Origin: Natronospirillum sp965602035
Lineage (GTDB): Bacteria > Pseudomonadota > Gammaproteobacteria > Pseudomonadales > Natronospirillaceae
Length of the DNA: 64,000 bases
Assembly (NCBI GenBank): GCA_965602035.1
Contig: OZ271919.1
Span: 2,294,001-2,358,000 of the forward strand
Reading direction: 5' to 3'
Below, in pieces: positions 49,474 through 58,570 of this stretch (positions are counted from its first letter, which is position 1; each line of letters opens with the position of its first letter). The position numbers and the translations under genes were made by a program. Under the pieces are notes generated by a model that was not told where the DNA came from, made no database searches, and saw only the letters and a list, made by a program, of their open reading frames with translations.

Positions 49474-50307
49474 TCAGTGATCCTCATGCGCCATGGCCAG
49501 GTACACAATTGTCAGGATCATGAAAATGAACGCCTGCAATGTCACCACCAGAATATGGAAGATTGCCCAGATCATCTGGAGCCCGCCGGCCAGCGGCATG
49601 AACAACAGGCCAGCCCCCATCAGCAGGGCAATCAGGATAAAGACGATTTCGCCGGCATACATGTTGCCGAACAGACGAAGGCCGAGACTGACCGGCTTCG
49701 CCAGCAGACCGGCCACTTCGATCACCAGGTTGACCGGAATCAACAGCCAGTGGTTGAAGGGCGTGAACGACAGCTCCTTCAGGAAGCCGAGCCCTTTGAC
49801 CTTGATCGAGAAGAAGATCATCAGGAAGAACACGAAGGTCGCCATGCCCAGTGTGATGTTCGGGTCGGTACTGGGGACGATCTTGTGGTAGTACACACCG
49901 AACTGCTCCAGCGTGAACGGAATCAGGTCGACCGGGAGCAGCTTCATGAGGTTCATCAGGAACACCCACACAAAGACGGTGAGGGCGATCGGCGCGATCA
50001 TGTTGGAGCGCCCGTGGAATACGTCGCGGACGGTGTTATCGATAAACTCGATCACCATTTCTATGGCGTTCTGGAACCCACCGGGCTCAGAGCTGGTGGC
50101 CTTCTTGCCGGCATACCAGAACAGGCCCAGGAAAATCAGGCCGAGGCCGATGGACCAGATCATGGAATCCACATGGATGGCCATAAACCCCATGGCGGCG
50201 GCTTCAGAACCGCTTTCGGCGAGCTTCCAGCCCAGTTCCGGGTGCTTGCCATAGGTCAGGTTGGTCAGGTGGTGCTGAATGTAGTCGACGGGAGTTTCGT
50301 AAGCCAT
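49474..50307 (-). CDS. atpB: Fo ATP synthase subunit a
   Basis: A 277-residue proton-channel subunit. The essential Arg is in LLAKPVSLGLRLFGNMYAGE, with the later helix ILVVTLQAFIFMILTIVYLAMA. The N-terminal region is longer than average, as in other marine gammaproteobacteria. It follows atpI by 43 bases. Confidence 0.96.
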   Translation of the reverse strand: MAYETPVDYIQHHLTNLTYGKHPELGWKLAESGSEAAAMGFMAIHVDSMIWSIGLGLIFLGLFWYAGKKATSSEPGGFQNAIEMVIEFIDNTVRDVFHGRSNMIAPIALTVFVWVFLMNLMKLLPVDLIPFTLEQFGVYYHKIVPSTDPNITLGMATFVFFLMIFFSIKVKGLGFLKELSFTPFNHWLLIPVNLVIEVAGLLAKPVSLGLRLFGNMYAGEIVFILIALLMGAGLLFMPLAGGLQMIWAIFHILVVTLQAFIFMILTIVYLAMAHEDH

Positions 50308-50350
50308 AGATTGTCTCGTCCTGTTCGCCCTGCGCGACCGATGGTCAGTC

Positions 50351-50749
50351 TCAGGGCACCGCTAGTGTGAAAGCTGTCAGTACCAGGCCAGCAAGATAGA
50401 AACCGCCCAGTGCCGCGATGAAGGTTGGCACGGGCAGACCCGGTAGTGTCTGTATGACCAGCACGATGAGAACGCCCATAATCAGGGCCTTGCCAATCGT
50501 GCCGGCCAGCACGTTGACGACGACAATTTCCGAGGGTTTGCGCCCCAGCCGCTTAAGACCGGACCGCATGAAGAAGCCCTTTGGCACCCAGTACACCACA
50601 CCGCCCAGAAAAATAGCCGCCGCCGACGCTGTTGAAATCAGTATTGCGCCGGTGCTTATTGCCAGTATCACACCTGCCTCGAGGATCAGCAGCCGGAACA
50701 TCGTTCGCCGAAACTGCTCTACACTCCCGGATCCACTCAAGAGGCACAC
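50351..50749 (-). CDS. atpI: ATP synthase assembly protein AtpI
   Basis: A 132-residue four-helix membrane protein at the head of the operon, with the FLGGVVYWVPKGFFM motif and the typical FRLLILEAGVILAIS first helix. It assists c-ring assembly. The start codon is a GTG at 50749, 36 bases after the -10 of the operon promoter, which leaves a short leader. Confidence 0.9.
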   Translation of the reverse strand: MCLLSGSGSVEQFRRTMFRLLILEAGVILAISTGAILISTASAAAIFLGGVVYWVPKGFFMRSGLKRLGRKPSEIVVVNVLAGTIGKALIMGVLIVLVIQTLPGLPVPTFIAALGGFYLAGLVLTAFTLAVP

Positions 50750-50785
50750 CCTGTTGTGACACTGACGTGCGCTAAATCGGCGGAA

Positions 50786-50814
50786 AGTATAGGGATTCCG
50801 GGGGGAAGCATCAA
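50786..50814 (-). promoter_or_regulatory. Sigma-70 promoter of the atp operon
   Basis: On the minus strand TTGATG (50814-50809) and TATACT (50791-50786) are separated by exactly 17 bp in the gap between parB and atpI. The near-consensus boxes and correct position make this a good candidate for the main operon promoter. Confidence 0.75.
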
Positions 50815-50865
50815 CTGTTCACTGGTTAAAATATTACCAAATCGGATCTGCACCGGATATCACTG

Positions 50866-51798
50866 TTACCGGATATGGCCGAGTATGCCGTCCAGTTCGT
50901 CGAGACTGTTGTACTGGATGACGAGTGATCCTTTGCCCTTCTGCCCATGGCGTATCGCCACTGAGGCGCCCAGGCGCTCCGCCAGGGTCTGCTCCAGCCG
51001 CTTGATATTGGCGTCCACCGGGGGCTCTTCATTCTTTTCGGAAGACTTACCTTCGAGCAGATGTTTTACCAGCGCTTCCGTGGCCCGGACCGTCAGGCCC
51101 TTGCGCACGACTTCACCGGCGGCCCGGCTCTGGGCCTGATCGGTCAGCGACAGGAGCGCGCGCGCATGCCCCATTTCAATATCGCCGTCTTCCAGCAGCT
51201 TGCGCACATCCGGCATCAGGTTGAGCAGTCGCAACAGGTTCGCCACCGTTGCCCGGTTCTTGCCGACAATGTCCGCGATGTCCTGCTGGGTCAGGGAGAA
51301 TTCCTTCTGCAGACGCTGGAGCGCCGTCGCTTCTTCGACGGGGTTAAGGTCTTCGCGCTGAATGTTCTCGATCAGCGCCATGGCGATGGCGTCTTCGTCC
51401 GACACCGCACGCACAACCGCCGGGATTTCCTGCAGACCGGCCAGTTGTGCGGCTCGCCAGCGGCGTTCCCCGGCGATCAGCTCATAGCGTGTTGAGGAGA
51501 TCGGGCGCACGACAATAGGTTCGATAACGCCCTGCGAGCGAATAGAAGTCGCCAGTTCCTCAAGTGCGCCTTCCTGCATGTGCTGGCGGGGCTGGTACTG
51601 GCCGGGCTCGACCTGATCAATCGGCAGGTAGCGCAGACCGTCGCCCTCACTGGCCTCCGTGTCGATGTCCGGTGCCGGTGTGCCTTCAGGCGCCTCAGCC
51701 GGCGCGTCGGCGTTTGATTCGTCCCGCTCTGCGGGCACTTCCGGCTGGCTGATCAGGCTGCTCAGCCCGCGTCCCAATCCTCGTTTTCTGTTTGCCAT
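50866..51798 (-). CDS. parB: Chromosome-partitioning ParB/Spo0J-type protein
   Basis: A 310-residue CTP-dependent DNA-binding protein that loads at parS near the origin. An acidic N-terminal linker follows LGRGLSSLI. Next are the GERRWRAAQLAGLQEIPAVVR box, the HTH with LTQQDIADIVGKNRATVANLLRLL, and a C-terminal dimerisation helix. It is 24 bases downstream of parA. No parS site was spotted in the window. Confidence 0.95.
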   Translation of the reverse strand: MANRKRGLGRGLSSLISQPEVPAERDESNADAPAEAPEGTPAPDIDTEASEGDGLRYLPIDQVEPGQYQPRQHMQEGALEELATSIRSQGVIEPIVVRPISSTRYELIAGERRWRAAQLAGLQEIPAVVRAVSDEDAIAMALIENIQREDLNPVEEATALQRLQKEFSLTQQDIADIVGKNRATVANLLRLLNLMPDVRKLLEDGDIEMGHARALLSLTDQAQSRAAGEVVRKGLTVRATEALVKHLLEGKSSEKNEEPPVDANIKRLEQTLAERLGASVAIRHGQKGKGSLVIQYNSLDELDGILGHIR

Positions 51799-51822
51799 AC
51801 TCTGTTATTCCGGCCCGTTCCG

Positions 51823-52617
51823 TCAGTGGCTCTGCGCCGCGTCTGCCGTAACGCCTTCATGGCGGCGAATCATTTCCCCGGCCAGCGCCAGATAGGACAT
51901 GGCACCGCGGGAGTTGCGATCGTAATGCATCACCGGCAGCCCGTGCGAGGGTGCCTCGGCAACGCGGACATTTCGCGGGATCACTGTGCGATACAGCCGA
52001 TCCCCGAAGTATTCTTTCAGCTCTCGCGATACATCGCTGGTCAGGCTGGTGCGCCCGTCGTACATGGTGCGCAATACGCCTTCTATCGCCAGATCCGGGT
52101 TCAGTGACTGACGGATCTGTTCAATGGTGTCCAGCAGTGCGGCGATGCCTTCAAGGGCAAAATATTCACACTGCACGGGAATCAGCACCGCGTCGGCGGC
52201 CACCAGGGCGTTTACCGTCAGCATGTTCAGTGAGGGCGGGCAGTCCAGCAGGATCACATCGTACGTGTCCCGAACCGACTGCAGCGCTTCGGCCAGCTTG
52301 CGCTCCCGGCCGAGTTTGCTCAGCAGTTCGACCTCTGCCGCGGTCACATCACCGTTGGCGGGCAGGAGGTCGTAGCCCGGGTCCTTGAGGTGAATCACGG
52401 CCTCGTTCGGTGGCAGGCCTTCCATCAACACATGGTAAATGTGGGACTCGACCTCGTTCTTGTTGACGCCGCTGCCGGTCGTCGCGTTGCCCTGTGGGTC
52501 CAGATCGACAAGCAGTACCTTTCGCCGGGTGGCCACCAGTGATGCAGCCAGGTTTATCGCAGTCGTGGTTTTGCCCACGCCCCCTTTCTGGTTGGTCACG
52601 GCGATCATTCGACTCAT
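51823..52617 (-). CDS. parA: Chromosome-partitioning ATPase ParA
   Basis: A 264-residue deviant Walker A ATPase (IAVTNQKGGVGKTTTAINLA, residues 4-23) with Walker B in VILLDCPPSLN. It moves ParB-parS complexes along the nucleoid. Its ATG overlaps the rsmG stop by 4 bases (ATGA), so the three genes are translationally linked. Confidence 0.96.
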   Translation of the reverse strand: MSRMIAVTNQKGGVGKTTTAINLAASLVATRRKVLLVDLDPQGNATTGSGVNKNEVESHIYHVLMEGLPPNEAVIHLKDPGYDLLPANGDVTAAEVELLSKLGRERKLAEALQSVRDTYDVILLDCPPSLNMLTVNALVAADAVLIPVQCEYFALEGIAALLDTIEQIRQSLNPDLAIEGVLRTMYDGRTSLTSDVSRELKEYFGDRLYRTVIPRNVRVAEAPSHGLPVMHYDRNSRGAMSYLALAGEMIRRHEGVTADAAQSH

Positions 52618-53306
52618 GCTCTGCTCCCCTGTTCCGGCGACGTCCGGTTCGACCCCGGTGACGATCGCATTCCGATACGTACCAGATGCCGCTGTTCAGC
52701 CAGCCCCGGCACCGCAAGCGGTTCCGCTGCCAGTGCTTCCCATGCCGGATCGAGTGCTGCAAGCTCACCGTCCGGTCGCTGACCTTTCATAAACAGATAC
52801 TGCCCACCCTGACGCAGGCAATGCTGACTGGCTGCTATCGTATCATGCATCGCCGCAAATGCGCGGCTCGTGATTCGATCATAGGGCTCCTCACAGGTGA
52901 AGCCCTCAATTCTGGCCTGCACCGGCTCTACGGTAGACAGACCCTGCTCCATAACCACCTGGCGGATGAACCGGATCTTCTTGCCGTTGCTGTCCAGACA
53001 GGTTACATGCAGCCCCGGCACCAGTATGGCCAGCACGACGCCGGGCAGGCCCGCTCCTGTGCCGATGTCCAGCAGCCTCTGGCCGCTGCTTACCCAGGGC
53101 GCGAGTGAAGCGCTGTCCAGGAGATGGCGCACCACCATGTCTTTCGGGTCCCGGATGGCGGTGAGGTTGTACGCGCGGTTCCACTTCACCAGCGCCTGCA
53201 GGTACTGCATGAGCGGGTCCACTGCGGCATTCGCGTCCGCGAGACCCAGCGCTTCCAGACCCTGTGCGAGTATCTTCCGCTCTTCCGTGAAGGTCGAATC
53301 AGGCAC
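52614..53306 (-). CDS. rsmG: 16S rRNA (guanine-527-N7)-methyltransferase RsmG
   Basis: A 230-residue SAM methyltransferase with LLDIGTGAGLPGVVLA (residues about 69-84) and the family ITSRAFAAMHD segment. It methylates G527 of 16S rRNA. The C-terminal 20-25 residues (GMRSSPGSNRTSPEQGSR) are longer than in E. coli and look unstructured. Overlaps mnmG by 8 bases. Confidence 0.95.
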   Translation of the reverse strand: MPDSTFTEERKILAQGLEALGLADANAAVDPLMQYLQALVKWNRAYNLTAIRDPKDMVVRHLLDSASLAPWVSSGQRLLDIGTGAGLPGVVLAILVPGLHVTCLDSNGKKIRFIRQVVMEQGLSTVEPVQARIEGFTCEEPYDRITSRAFAAMHDTIAASQHCLRQGGQYLFMKGQRPDGELAALDPAWEALAAEPLAVPGLAEQRHLVRIGMRSSPGSNRTSPEQGSRA

Positions 53307-55194
53307 TCTTGCGCGCCGCCTGTGCCAGGCCCTGCTTCTTCAGGTGCACCATCAGCAGGCTGACCGCCGCAGGCGTTACGCCGGAAATACGGCCTGCCTG
53401 CGCCAATGATTCCGGCCGAACCGTTTCCAGCTTCTGGCGCACCTCGTTCGACAGCCCCTGGATCTGGCTGTAATCCAGGTCGGCCGGCAGACGCATCTGT
53501 TCGTGGCGGCGGAGCTGGTCAATCTCGTCCTGCTGCCGTTTGATGTAGCCCTCGTACTTCACGTTGGTTTCTACCTGCTGTTGAACCGCCAGCGGCAGTT
53601 CGGGGCTGTCGTCGCTGAGGGCAGCTACATCCTGATAGCCGATGCGCGGACGACGCAGCAGCTCTAACAGGGAGTACTCGCGCTTCGGGCTGTGGTCTGA
53701 CCAACCCGCCACCACATCGGCAGCCGCGGTTCCCGGTTGCACCCAGGTGGATTTCAGGCGCTGGGTTTCGCGCGCAATGGCTTCCTGCTTTTCGCAATGG
53801 GCCTGCCAGCGCTCATCATCGACCAGCCCGAGTTCACGCCCCTTTTCGGTCAGGCGCTGGTCGGCGTTGTCTTCTCTGAGTAACAGCCGGTATTCAGCAC
53901 GGCTGGTAAACATGCGGTAGGGCTCCTGAGTGCCCATATTGATCAGATCATCGACCAGCACACCAGTGTAGGCTTCGTCACGGCCCGGGTACCAGGCTTC
54001 CCGACCCTGCACACGCAGCGCCGCATTGGTACCCGCCAGCAGGCCCTGGGCTGCCGCCTCTTCGTAGCCCGTGGTGCCGTTGATCTGGCCGGCAAAGTAC
54101 AGGTTTTTCAGATGGCGGGTTTCCAGCGTGTGCCAGAGCTCCTGGGGGTCGAAGAAATCGTATTCGATGGCATAACCCGGGCGGGTGATATGGGCGTTCT
54201 CGAAGCCCGGAATAGACCGGATAAAGCGCACCTGTACATCGAACGGCAGACTGGTGGAAATGCCATTCGGGTACAGCTCGTTGGCGTTCAGCCCTTCCGG
54301 CTCCACAAAAATCTGATGGGAAGTCTTGTCGGCAAATCGCACGACCTTGTCTTCAATGGACGGACAGTAGCGCGGCCCGATGCCGTCAATCTCACCCGCG
54401 TACATGGGAGACTGGTGCAGGTTGTCGCGAATGATGTCGTGGGTTTCTTCGGTGGTTTTGGCAATATGGCAGCACACCTGTTCCGGGTGTTCGCTGACAT
54501 CACCGAGAAAGGACATGACCGGCAACGGGTCATCGCCCCACTGCTGGTCCAGGCTCGCGAGATCCACGGAGCGACGGTCAATCCGTGCCGGCGTACCGGT
54601 TTTGAGCCTGCCGACTTTGAACGGCAGTTCGCGCAGGCGCTCCGACAGCCGGTTGGCCGGCCCGTCGCCCATACGGCCGCCCTGGTAATTGTCCATGCCC
54701 ACGTGAATCTTGCCGCCCAGGAAAGTACCGGCGGTCAGCACGACGGTGGTACCCGAAATACGGATGCCGGTCTGGGTCACCACCCCGGTGACCTGGTCGT
54801 TTTCCAGAATCAGATCATCGGCGGCCTGCTGGAAAATCCACAGGTTTTCCTGATTCTCGACCTGGGAACGAATGGCGGCCCGATACAGGCTGCGGTCTGC
54901 CTGCGCACGTGTAGCGCCCACGGCCGGGCCCTTGCGGCTGTTCAGCACGCGGAACTGGATACCCGCGCGGTCTGTAGCCCGCGCCATGGCGCCGCCCAGT
55001 GCGTCGACTTCGCGCACCAGGTGGCTTTTACCGATGCCACCGATTGCGGGGTTACAGGACATCACACCGACGGTTTCGATGTTGTGCGTGAGCAACAGCG
55101 TCTGCGACCCCATGCGCGCCGCGGCCAGCGCGGCTTCGGTGCCGGCATGGCCGCCGCCAATGACAATGACATCGAATCGGGTTGGGTAATTCAC
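53299..55194 (-). CDS. mnmG: tRNA uridine 5-carboxymethylaminomethyl modification enzyme MnmG
   Basis: A 631-residue FAD enzyme that modifies the wobble uridine with MnmE. The N-terminal Rossmann motif reads DVIVIGGGHAGTEAALAAARMG, and the C-terminus LLMVHLKKQGLAQA. A GTG at 55194 is chosen; the in-frame ATG at 55245 would add 17 non-homologous residues. E. coli MnmG is 629 residues. Unusually, purK/purE rather than mnmE lie upstream. Confidence 0.95.
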   Translation of the reverse strand: MNYPTRFDVIVIGGGHAGTEAALAAARMGSQTLLLTHNIETVGVMSCNPAIGGIGKSHLVREVDALGGAMARATDRAGIQFRVLNSRKGPAVGATRAQADRSLYRAAIRSQVENQENLWIFQQAADDLILENDQVTGVVTQTGIRISGTTVVLTAGTFLGGKIHVGMDNYQGGRMGDGPANRLSERLRELPFKVGRLKTGTPARIDRRSVDLASLDQQWGDDPLPVMSFLGDVSEHPEQVCCHIAKTTEETHDIIRDNLHQSPMYAGEIDGIGPRYCPSIEDKVVRFADKTSHQIFVEPEGLNANELYPNGISTSLPFDVQVRFIRSIPGFENAHITRPGYAIEYDFFDPQELWHTLETRHLKNLYFAGQINGTTGYEEAAAQGLLAGTNAALRVQGREAWYPGRDEAYTGVLVDDLINMGTQEPYRMFTSRAEYRLLLREDNADQRLTEKGRELGLVDDERWQAHCEKQEAIARETQRLKSTWVQPGTAAADVVAGWSDHSPKREYSLLELLRRPRIGYQDVAALSDDSPELPLAVQQQVETNVKYEGYIKRQQDEIDQLRRHEQMRLPADLDYSQIQGLSNEVRQKLETVRPESLAQAGRISGVTPAAVSLLMVHLKKQGLAQAARKSA

Positions 55195-55293
55195 GTTGGC
55201 TGCCTTTTCACTCTCGGTAATCAATTCGCAACAGGCGCCGTGCACAGCCTATCGAGTGGCATGCACGGGCTCCCCTGTTGATCGGGGCCAGAT

Positions 55294-55299
55294 ATTATA
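55294..55299 (-). promoter_or_regulatory. Possible -10 box upstream of mnmG
   Basis: A perfect TATAAT lies on the minus strand in the 196-base gap between the purK stop and the mnmG start, but the -35 region 17 bp upstream (CTATGC) is weak. A promoter here would serve rsmG-parA-parB as well. Confidence 0.35.
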
Positions 55300-55390
55300 C
55301 GGATAAAAAATGCACAGCATAGGGGCTGCTGCTTTCAATCGGGTATTGCTGACGCTGCGTTGAACGCTGTGGCGGTACCCTCCAGCCTCG

Positions 55391-56488
55391 TCAGCCCCGT
55401 TCGTTGCGAAGCAGCGCCTGCGCCTGTTGCAACCGGCTGGACAGTGTCTGGTCGTCGTCCGCCAATACGGTCACATGGCCGATTTTGCGACCGGGCCGCG
55501 GCCCCTTGTCGTAGTCGTGCCAGTGCACATCGGGCAGCGCCAGCAGTGCTTCCGCGTTCGGATGCTGACCGTAGACGTTGAGCATGGCCACGGGCTGGCG
55601 CATCGCCGTGTCGCCCAGAGGCAGGCCGCAAACCGCCCTGATATGGTTCTCGAACTGACTGGTTACGGCGCCTTCAATGGTCCAGTGGCCGGAATTGTGC
55701 ACCCGCGGCGCAATTTCATTAGCGATCAGCCGGTCACCCTGCCGGAAAAACTCAAACGCCATGGTACCCACGTAATCGAGCGCTTCCATGACCCGGCGGG
55801 TGTGTGTTTCCGCCAATGGCTGCAGGGGGTGCCCGGGTTGCGGTTCTGAGAGAAACAGAATGCCGTTGTCGTGCGTGTTGCGCACCAGATCGTAGAAGCG
55901 GATTTCCCCGTCAGCGGCGCGAACACCGATGCAGGACAGTTCGTCGTCGAAGTCGACAAAGCCTTCGAGAATCGCCGGCACCTTGCCGACCTCGGCAAAC
56001 GCGCCGGCCACATCCGCTGCCGTGCGCAAGACCTTCTGGCCCTTGCCGTCGTAACCCAGCGTACGCGTTTTCAGCACGGCAGGAAGCCCGGTTTCCGCCA
56101 CCGCTTTTTCGAGATCGGCCTGTGAATCGACTGCGGCAATGGCTGGCAGCGGTATGCCCTGCTCGCGGAACAATGTCTTTTCGGCCCAGCGGTCACGCGC
56201 GGTGGCCAGTGCCTGCGGCGGCGGGAAAGCCGGCACCGCATCCGCCAGCCGAGTAATGGCGTCCGGCGGGACGTTCTCGAATTCGAAGGTAACCCGCTCT
56301 ACCGTTTTCAGCAGTTGATCAAGCGCGCTGGCATCACCGTAGTCGGCCACGATCTGGCCGCCGAGGTAACCGGCACAAGAGCTGTCTGATGGGTCCAGGA
56401 ACGTACAGCGAATACCCAGTGGGGCGGCCGCCAGCGCGAGCATCCGGCCGAGCTGACCGCCACCGACAATACCGAGGTGCTGGTTCAT
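55391..56488 (-). CDS. purK: N5-carboxyaminoimidazole ribonucleotide synthase
   Basis: A 365-residue ATP-grasp enzyme adding bicarbonate to AIR in purine synthesis. LGIVGGGQLGRMLALAAAPL is the N-terminal motif, and DEIAPRVHNSGHWTIEGA (read as NEIAPRVHNSGHWT) marks the active site. It overlaps purE by 4 bases. Confidence 0.96.
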   Translation of the reverse strand: MNQHLGIVGGGQLGRMLALAAAPLGIRCTFLDPSDSSCAGYLGGQIVADYGDASALDQLLKTVERVTFEFENVPPDAITRLADAVPAFPPPQALATARDRWAEKTLFREQGIPLPAIAAVDSQADLEKAVAETGLPAVLKTRTLGYDGKGQKVLRTAADVAGAFAEVGKVPAILEGFVDFDDELSCIGVRAADGEIRFYDLVRNTHDNGILFLSEPQPGHPLQPLAETHTRRVMEALDYVGTMAFEFFRQGDRLIANEIAPRVHNSGHWTIEGAVTSQFENHIRAVCGLPLGDTAMRQPVAMLNVYGQHPNAEALLALPDVHWHDYDKGPRPGRKIGHVTVLADDDQTLSSRLQQAQALLRNERG

Positions 56489-57000
56489 GACCCCTCCGGG
56501 CTGTCTACGGACGGGTCTGGCCGGTCCAGAACACGCTGCGTCTGCTGGTCCCGGAATGCCTGCAGGCGATCACGGACGCCTGAATCACCCAACGCCACGA
56601 CGGAGGCGGCCAGCAATGCAGCATTGATGGCCCCGGAGCGGCCGATCGCGAGCGTTCCCGTAGGTACACCGGCCGGCATCTGAACGATACTGAGTAAGGA
56701 GTCCATGCCATTGAGCGCTTTCGACTGCACGGGCACACCGAACACGGGTAGCAGTGTTTTTGCTGCACACATGCCGGGCAGATGTGCGGCACCGCCGGCA
56801 CCGGCGATGATCACCTGGAGTCCGCGGCCTGCGGCGGTTTCGGCGTAGTCAAACAGCAGGTCCGGGGTACGATGCGCCGAGACTACCCGGGTTTCGTAGG
56901 GAATGGCCAGCGCATCGAGCTGTTCAGCGGCATGCGCCATGGTGTCCCAGTCGGATACCGAGCCCATGATAATGCCTACGACCGGGATTTCAGCCGACAT
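56485..57000 (-). CDS. purE: N5-carboxyaminoimidazole ribonucleotide mutase
   Basis: A 171-residue class I PurE with GIIMGSVSDWDTMAHAAEQLD and the SAHRTPD and AGGAAHLPGM motifs, including the catalytic His. Converts N5-CAIR to CAIR, the product used by PurC. The ATG at 57000 opens a two-gene operon with purK. Confidence 0.96.
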   Translation of the reverse strand: MSAEIPVVGIIMGSVSDWDTMAHAAEQLDALAIPYETRVVSAHRTPDLLFDYAETAAGRGLQVIIAGAGGAAHLPGMCAAKTLLPVFGVPVQSKALNGMDSLLSIVQMPAGVPTGTLAIGRSGAINAALLAASVVALGDSGVRDRLQAFRDQQTQRVLDRPDPSVDSPEGS

Positions 57001-57093
57001 CCTGTGTTTCTCCTGTCAATGGTTCAGGGGCGTGCCCGGAAAAGGCCGTACCAACCGCCGCTCGGCCGGTGACGCCAGGACACGCAACGTTGT

Positions 57094-57339
57094 TCAGTGA
57101 AGTGTGCGCTTACTATCGGGAAGAATGCGCACTACCTGGCGATCATCGTTGCCCGGTTGTTGATCAAAGCGTGCACCGGGAACGGCGGGCGACGCCGATT
57201 CTTCCGAGCCTTCTTCGGTAAAGCCGCATTCCACACAGGCCCGATAAGGCTGGCCTTCCGGCGCGTCAGTATCGAGCTGCAGGGTATCCTGCTCGCCGCA
57301 CTGCGGGCACACAGCGCCGGCCACAAAACGCATGGGCAT
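57094..57339 (-). CDS. yheV: YheV family putative zinc-ribbon protein
   Basis: An 81-residue protein. MPMRFVAGAVCPQCGEQDTLQL and ACVECGFTE give the CxxC pairs of a small zinc ribbon, a family found next to prlC in related bacteria. Function unknown. The ATG at 57339 follows GGAGG; another in-frame ATG lies 6 codons upstream. Its C-terminal half is longer than in E. coli and looks disordered. Confidence 0.85.
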   Translation of the reverse strand: MPMRFVAGAVCPQCGEQDTLQLDTDAPEGQPYRACVECGFTEEGSEESASPAVPGARFDQQPGNDDRQVVRILPDSKRTLH

Positions 57340-57397
57340 ACTGGCCTCCGGGGTCATGTATGTCGGTTGGTTTCAGGGACCTGCGATTATAACAGAG

Positions 57398-58288
57398 TCA
57401 AACCGCGGATTCAGAGCGCGGGTCATCGGCAACCGAATTATCGTTCTGGCGATAGACCGGGGCGCGGAGCAGACGCGCCAGCTCTGCCATGGCGGCCCGC
57501 TCATCCGGCTTCATCGCCTGGAGATGAGGAAGCAACCAGGCCATGCGCTTATGCTGAAGAATTCGCATCTGATAGAAAGCGGTTCCGTAGGTAGCCCAGA
57601 GCGGTGGCACACCTGTTGCGATCCAGAGATGCAGCGCCTGCACAATATTGAAATGGGACGGTGAACTCCCGCACTCATATTGGCTGTAGGTCCGCACATT
57701 CAGGTTGAGCAGATCGGCCAGGTTTTCCTGAGTCAGGCCCAGCACGTCGCGCAGATTTCTCAGACCGCGTGCGACCATGCGGTAATAGCCGTTTATGTCT
57801 GCAGTCACCGCTTGTTTCTCGGGCCAGTCGGCATTATCCAGAGCCTCCGGGATGGCCGCAGCGCCCGGGGCGAAACCGGATAGCTGATGACAATAGGCCC
57901 TGAACTGGGCGTTGGTCGCTGTTCCGCACAGGATCTGGAAGGGCAGAAGATCTGAGGAAACCGCCATGTTCCCGAATTGCGCGGTGTACTGTGAGCGGGC
58001 AAAGAGAAAGGTAAATGGCACGCCGGTCTGCTGCATGTACAGGGCGGCCCGACCCATTTTCATGAAGTCCATGCCACGCTCGTATTTGCGGTACTGCGAC
58101 GCCGACACACTCATCACGGCGCCGCTCTGCGCCTGAGTCCAGCCGAGCTCGTTGCGAAGCTGTCGGAGGTTTTCTCCGCAGATGGTCAGAAGATTATCGT
58201 CCAGTTCCTCAAAATCGACCGTCCTGGGTCGAAAACTACGAAGGACCTCAGAACGAACCGACCGCAGGGGGTTCGTTACTTGTTCCAT
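57398..58288 (-). CDS. Protein with two XRE-type HTH domains
   Basis: A 296-residue protein with one HTH at about residues 38-75 (LRQLRNELGWTQAQSGAVMS then SASQYRKYERG). A second HTH lies at about 178-215 (LRNLRDVLGLTQENLADLLN then VRTYSQYECG). A helical region follows (AMKPDERAAMAELARLLRA). Both recognition helices end in Y-E/Y-C-G, so the gene looks like an internal duplication. I do not recognise the target. Located between yheV and the REP copies. Confidence 0.8.
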   Translation of the reverse strand: MEQVTNPLRSVRSEVLRSFRPRTVDFEELDDNLLTICGENLRQLRNELGWTQAQSGAVMSVSASQYRKYERGMDFMKMGRAALYMQQTGVPFTFLFARSQYTAQFGNMAVSSDLLPFQILCGTATNAQFRAYCHQLSGFAPGAAAIPEALDNADWPEKQAVTADINGYYRMVARGLRNLRDVLGLTQENLADLLNLNVRTYSQYECGSSPSHFNIVQALHLWIATGVPPLWATYGTAFYQMRILQHKRMAWLLPHLQAMKPDERAAMAELARLLRAPVYRQNDNSVADDPRSESAV

Positions 58289-58460
58289 GGCATCGTTCGC
58301 TTAACATCGGTTTTCTTTCTTGTTGTTGTCCCGTGTACTTTTCTTTTTGTTATCCGGTTATCTACCTTACACAGTCTAAAAGGTTTGATCAGCGTTAGCC
58401 ACCGGTCAGGTGCGTTTCTAACCGCTGGAATAGGTTGAGCCATTTTTCCTGCAATAGCTA

Positions 58461-58500
58461 ATCGCGGCCAAGACGCCGTGTAACGGGCCGCTCCTACAGA
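58461..58500 (+). repeat. REP-like dispersed repeat, copy 1 near the GshB-like gene
   Basis: CGCGGCCAAGACGCCGTGTA followed by ACGGGCCGCTCCTACAGA. Copies with one or few changes occur at 58571-58608 (direct), at 43640-43678 (inverted) and in degenerate form at 35982-36014. Confidence 0.7.
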
Positions 58501-58570
58501 CGGGCATGGGCTGCTCAGGGCTTCGGCCGCTCGAACAGCCGGGAATAACCCAGTGGATCCAATTACTCTT

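Noticed and set aside
55246..55390. Possible replication origin upstream of mnmG
   Set aside because: No cluster of TTATNCACA DnaA boxes or AT-rich 13-mers; only a -10-like TATAAT.
57060..57093. PurR-box-like ACGCAACGTTGTTC upstream of purE
   Set aside because: It lacks one base of the 16-bp PurR palindrome, and the two half-sites do not match the consensus well enough to claim regulation.
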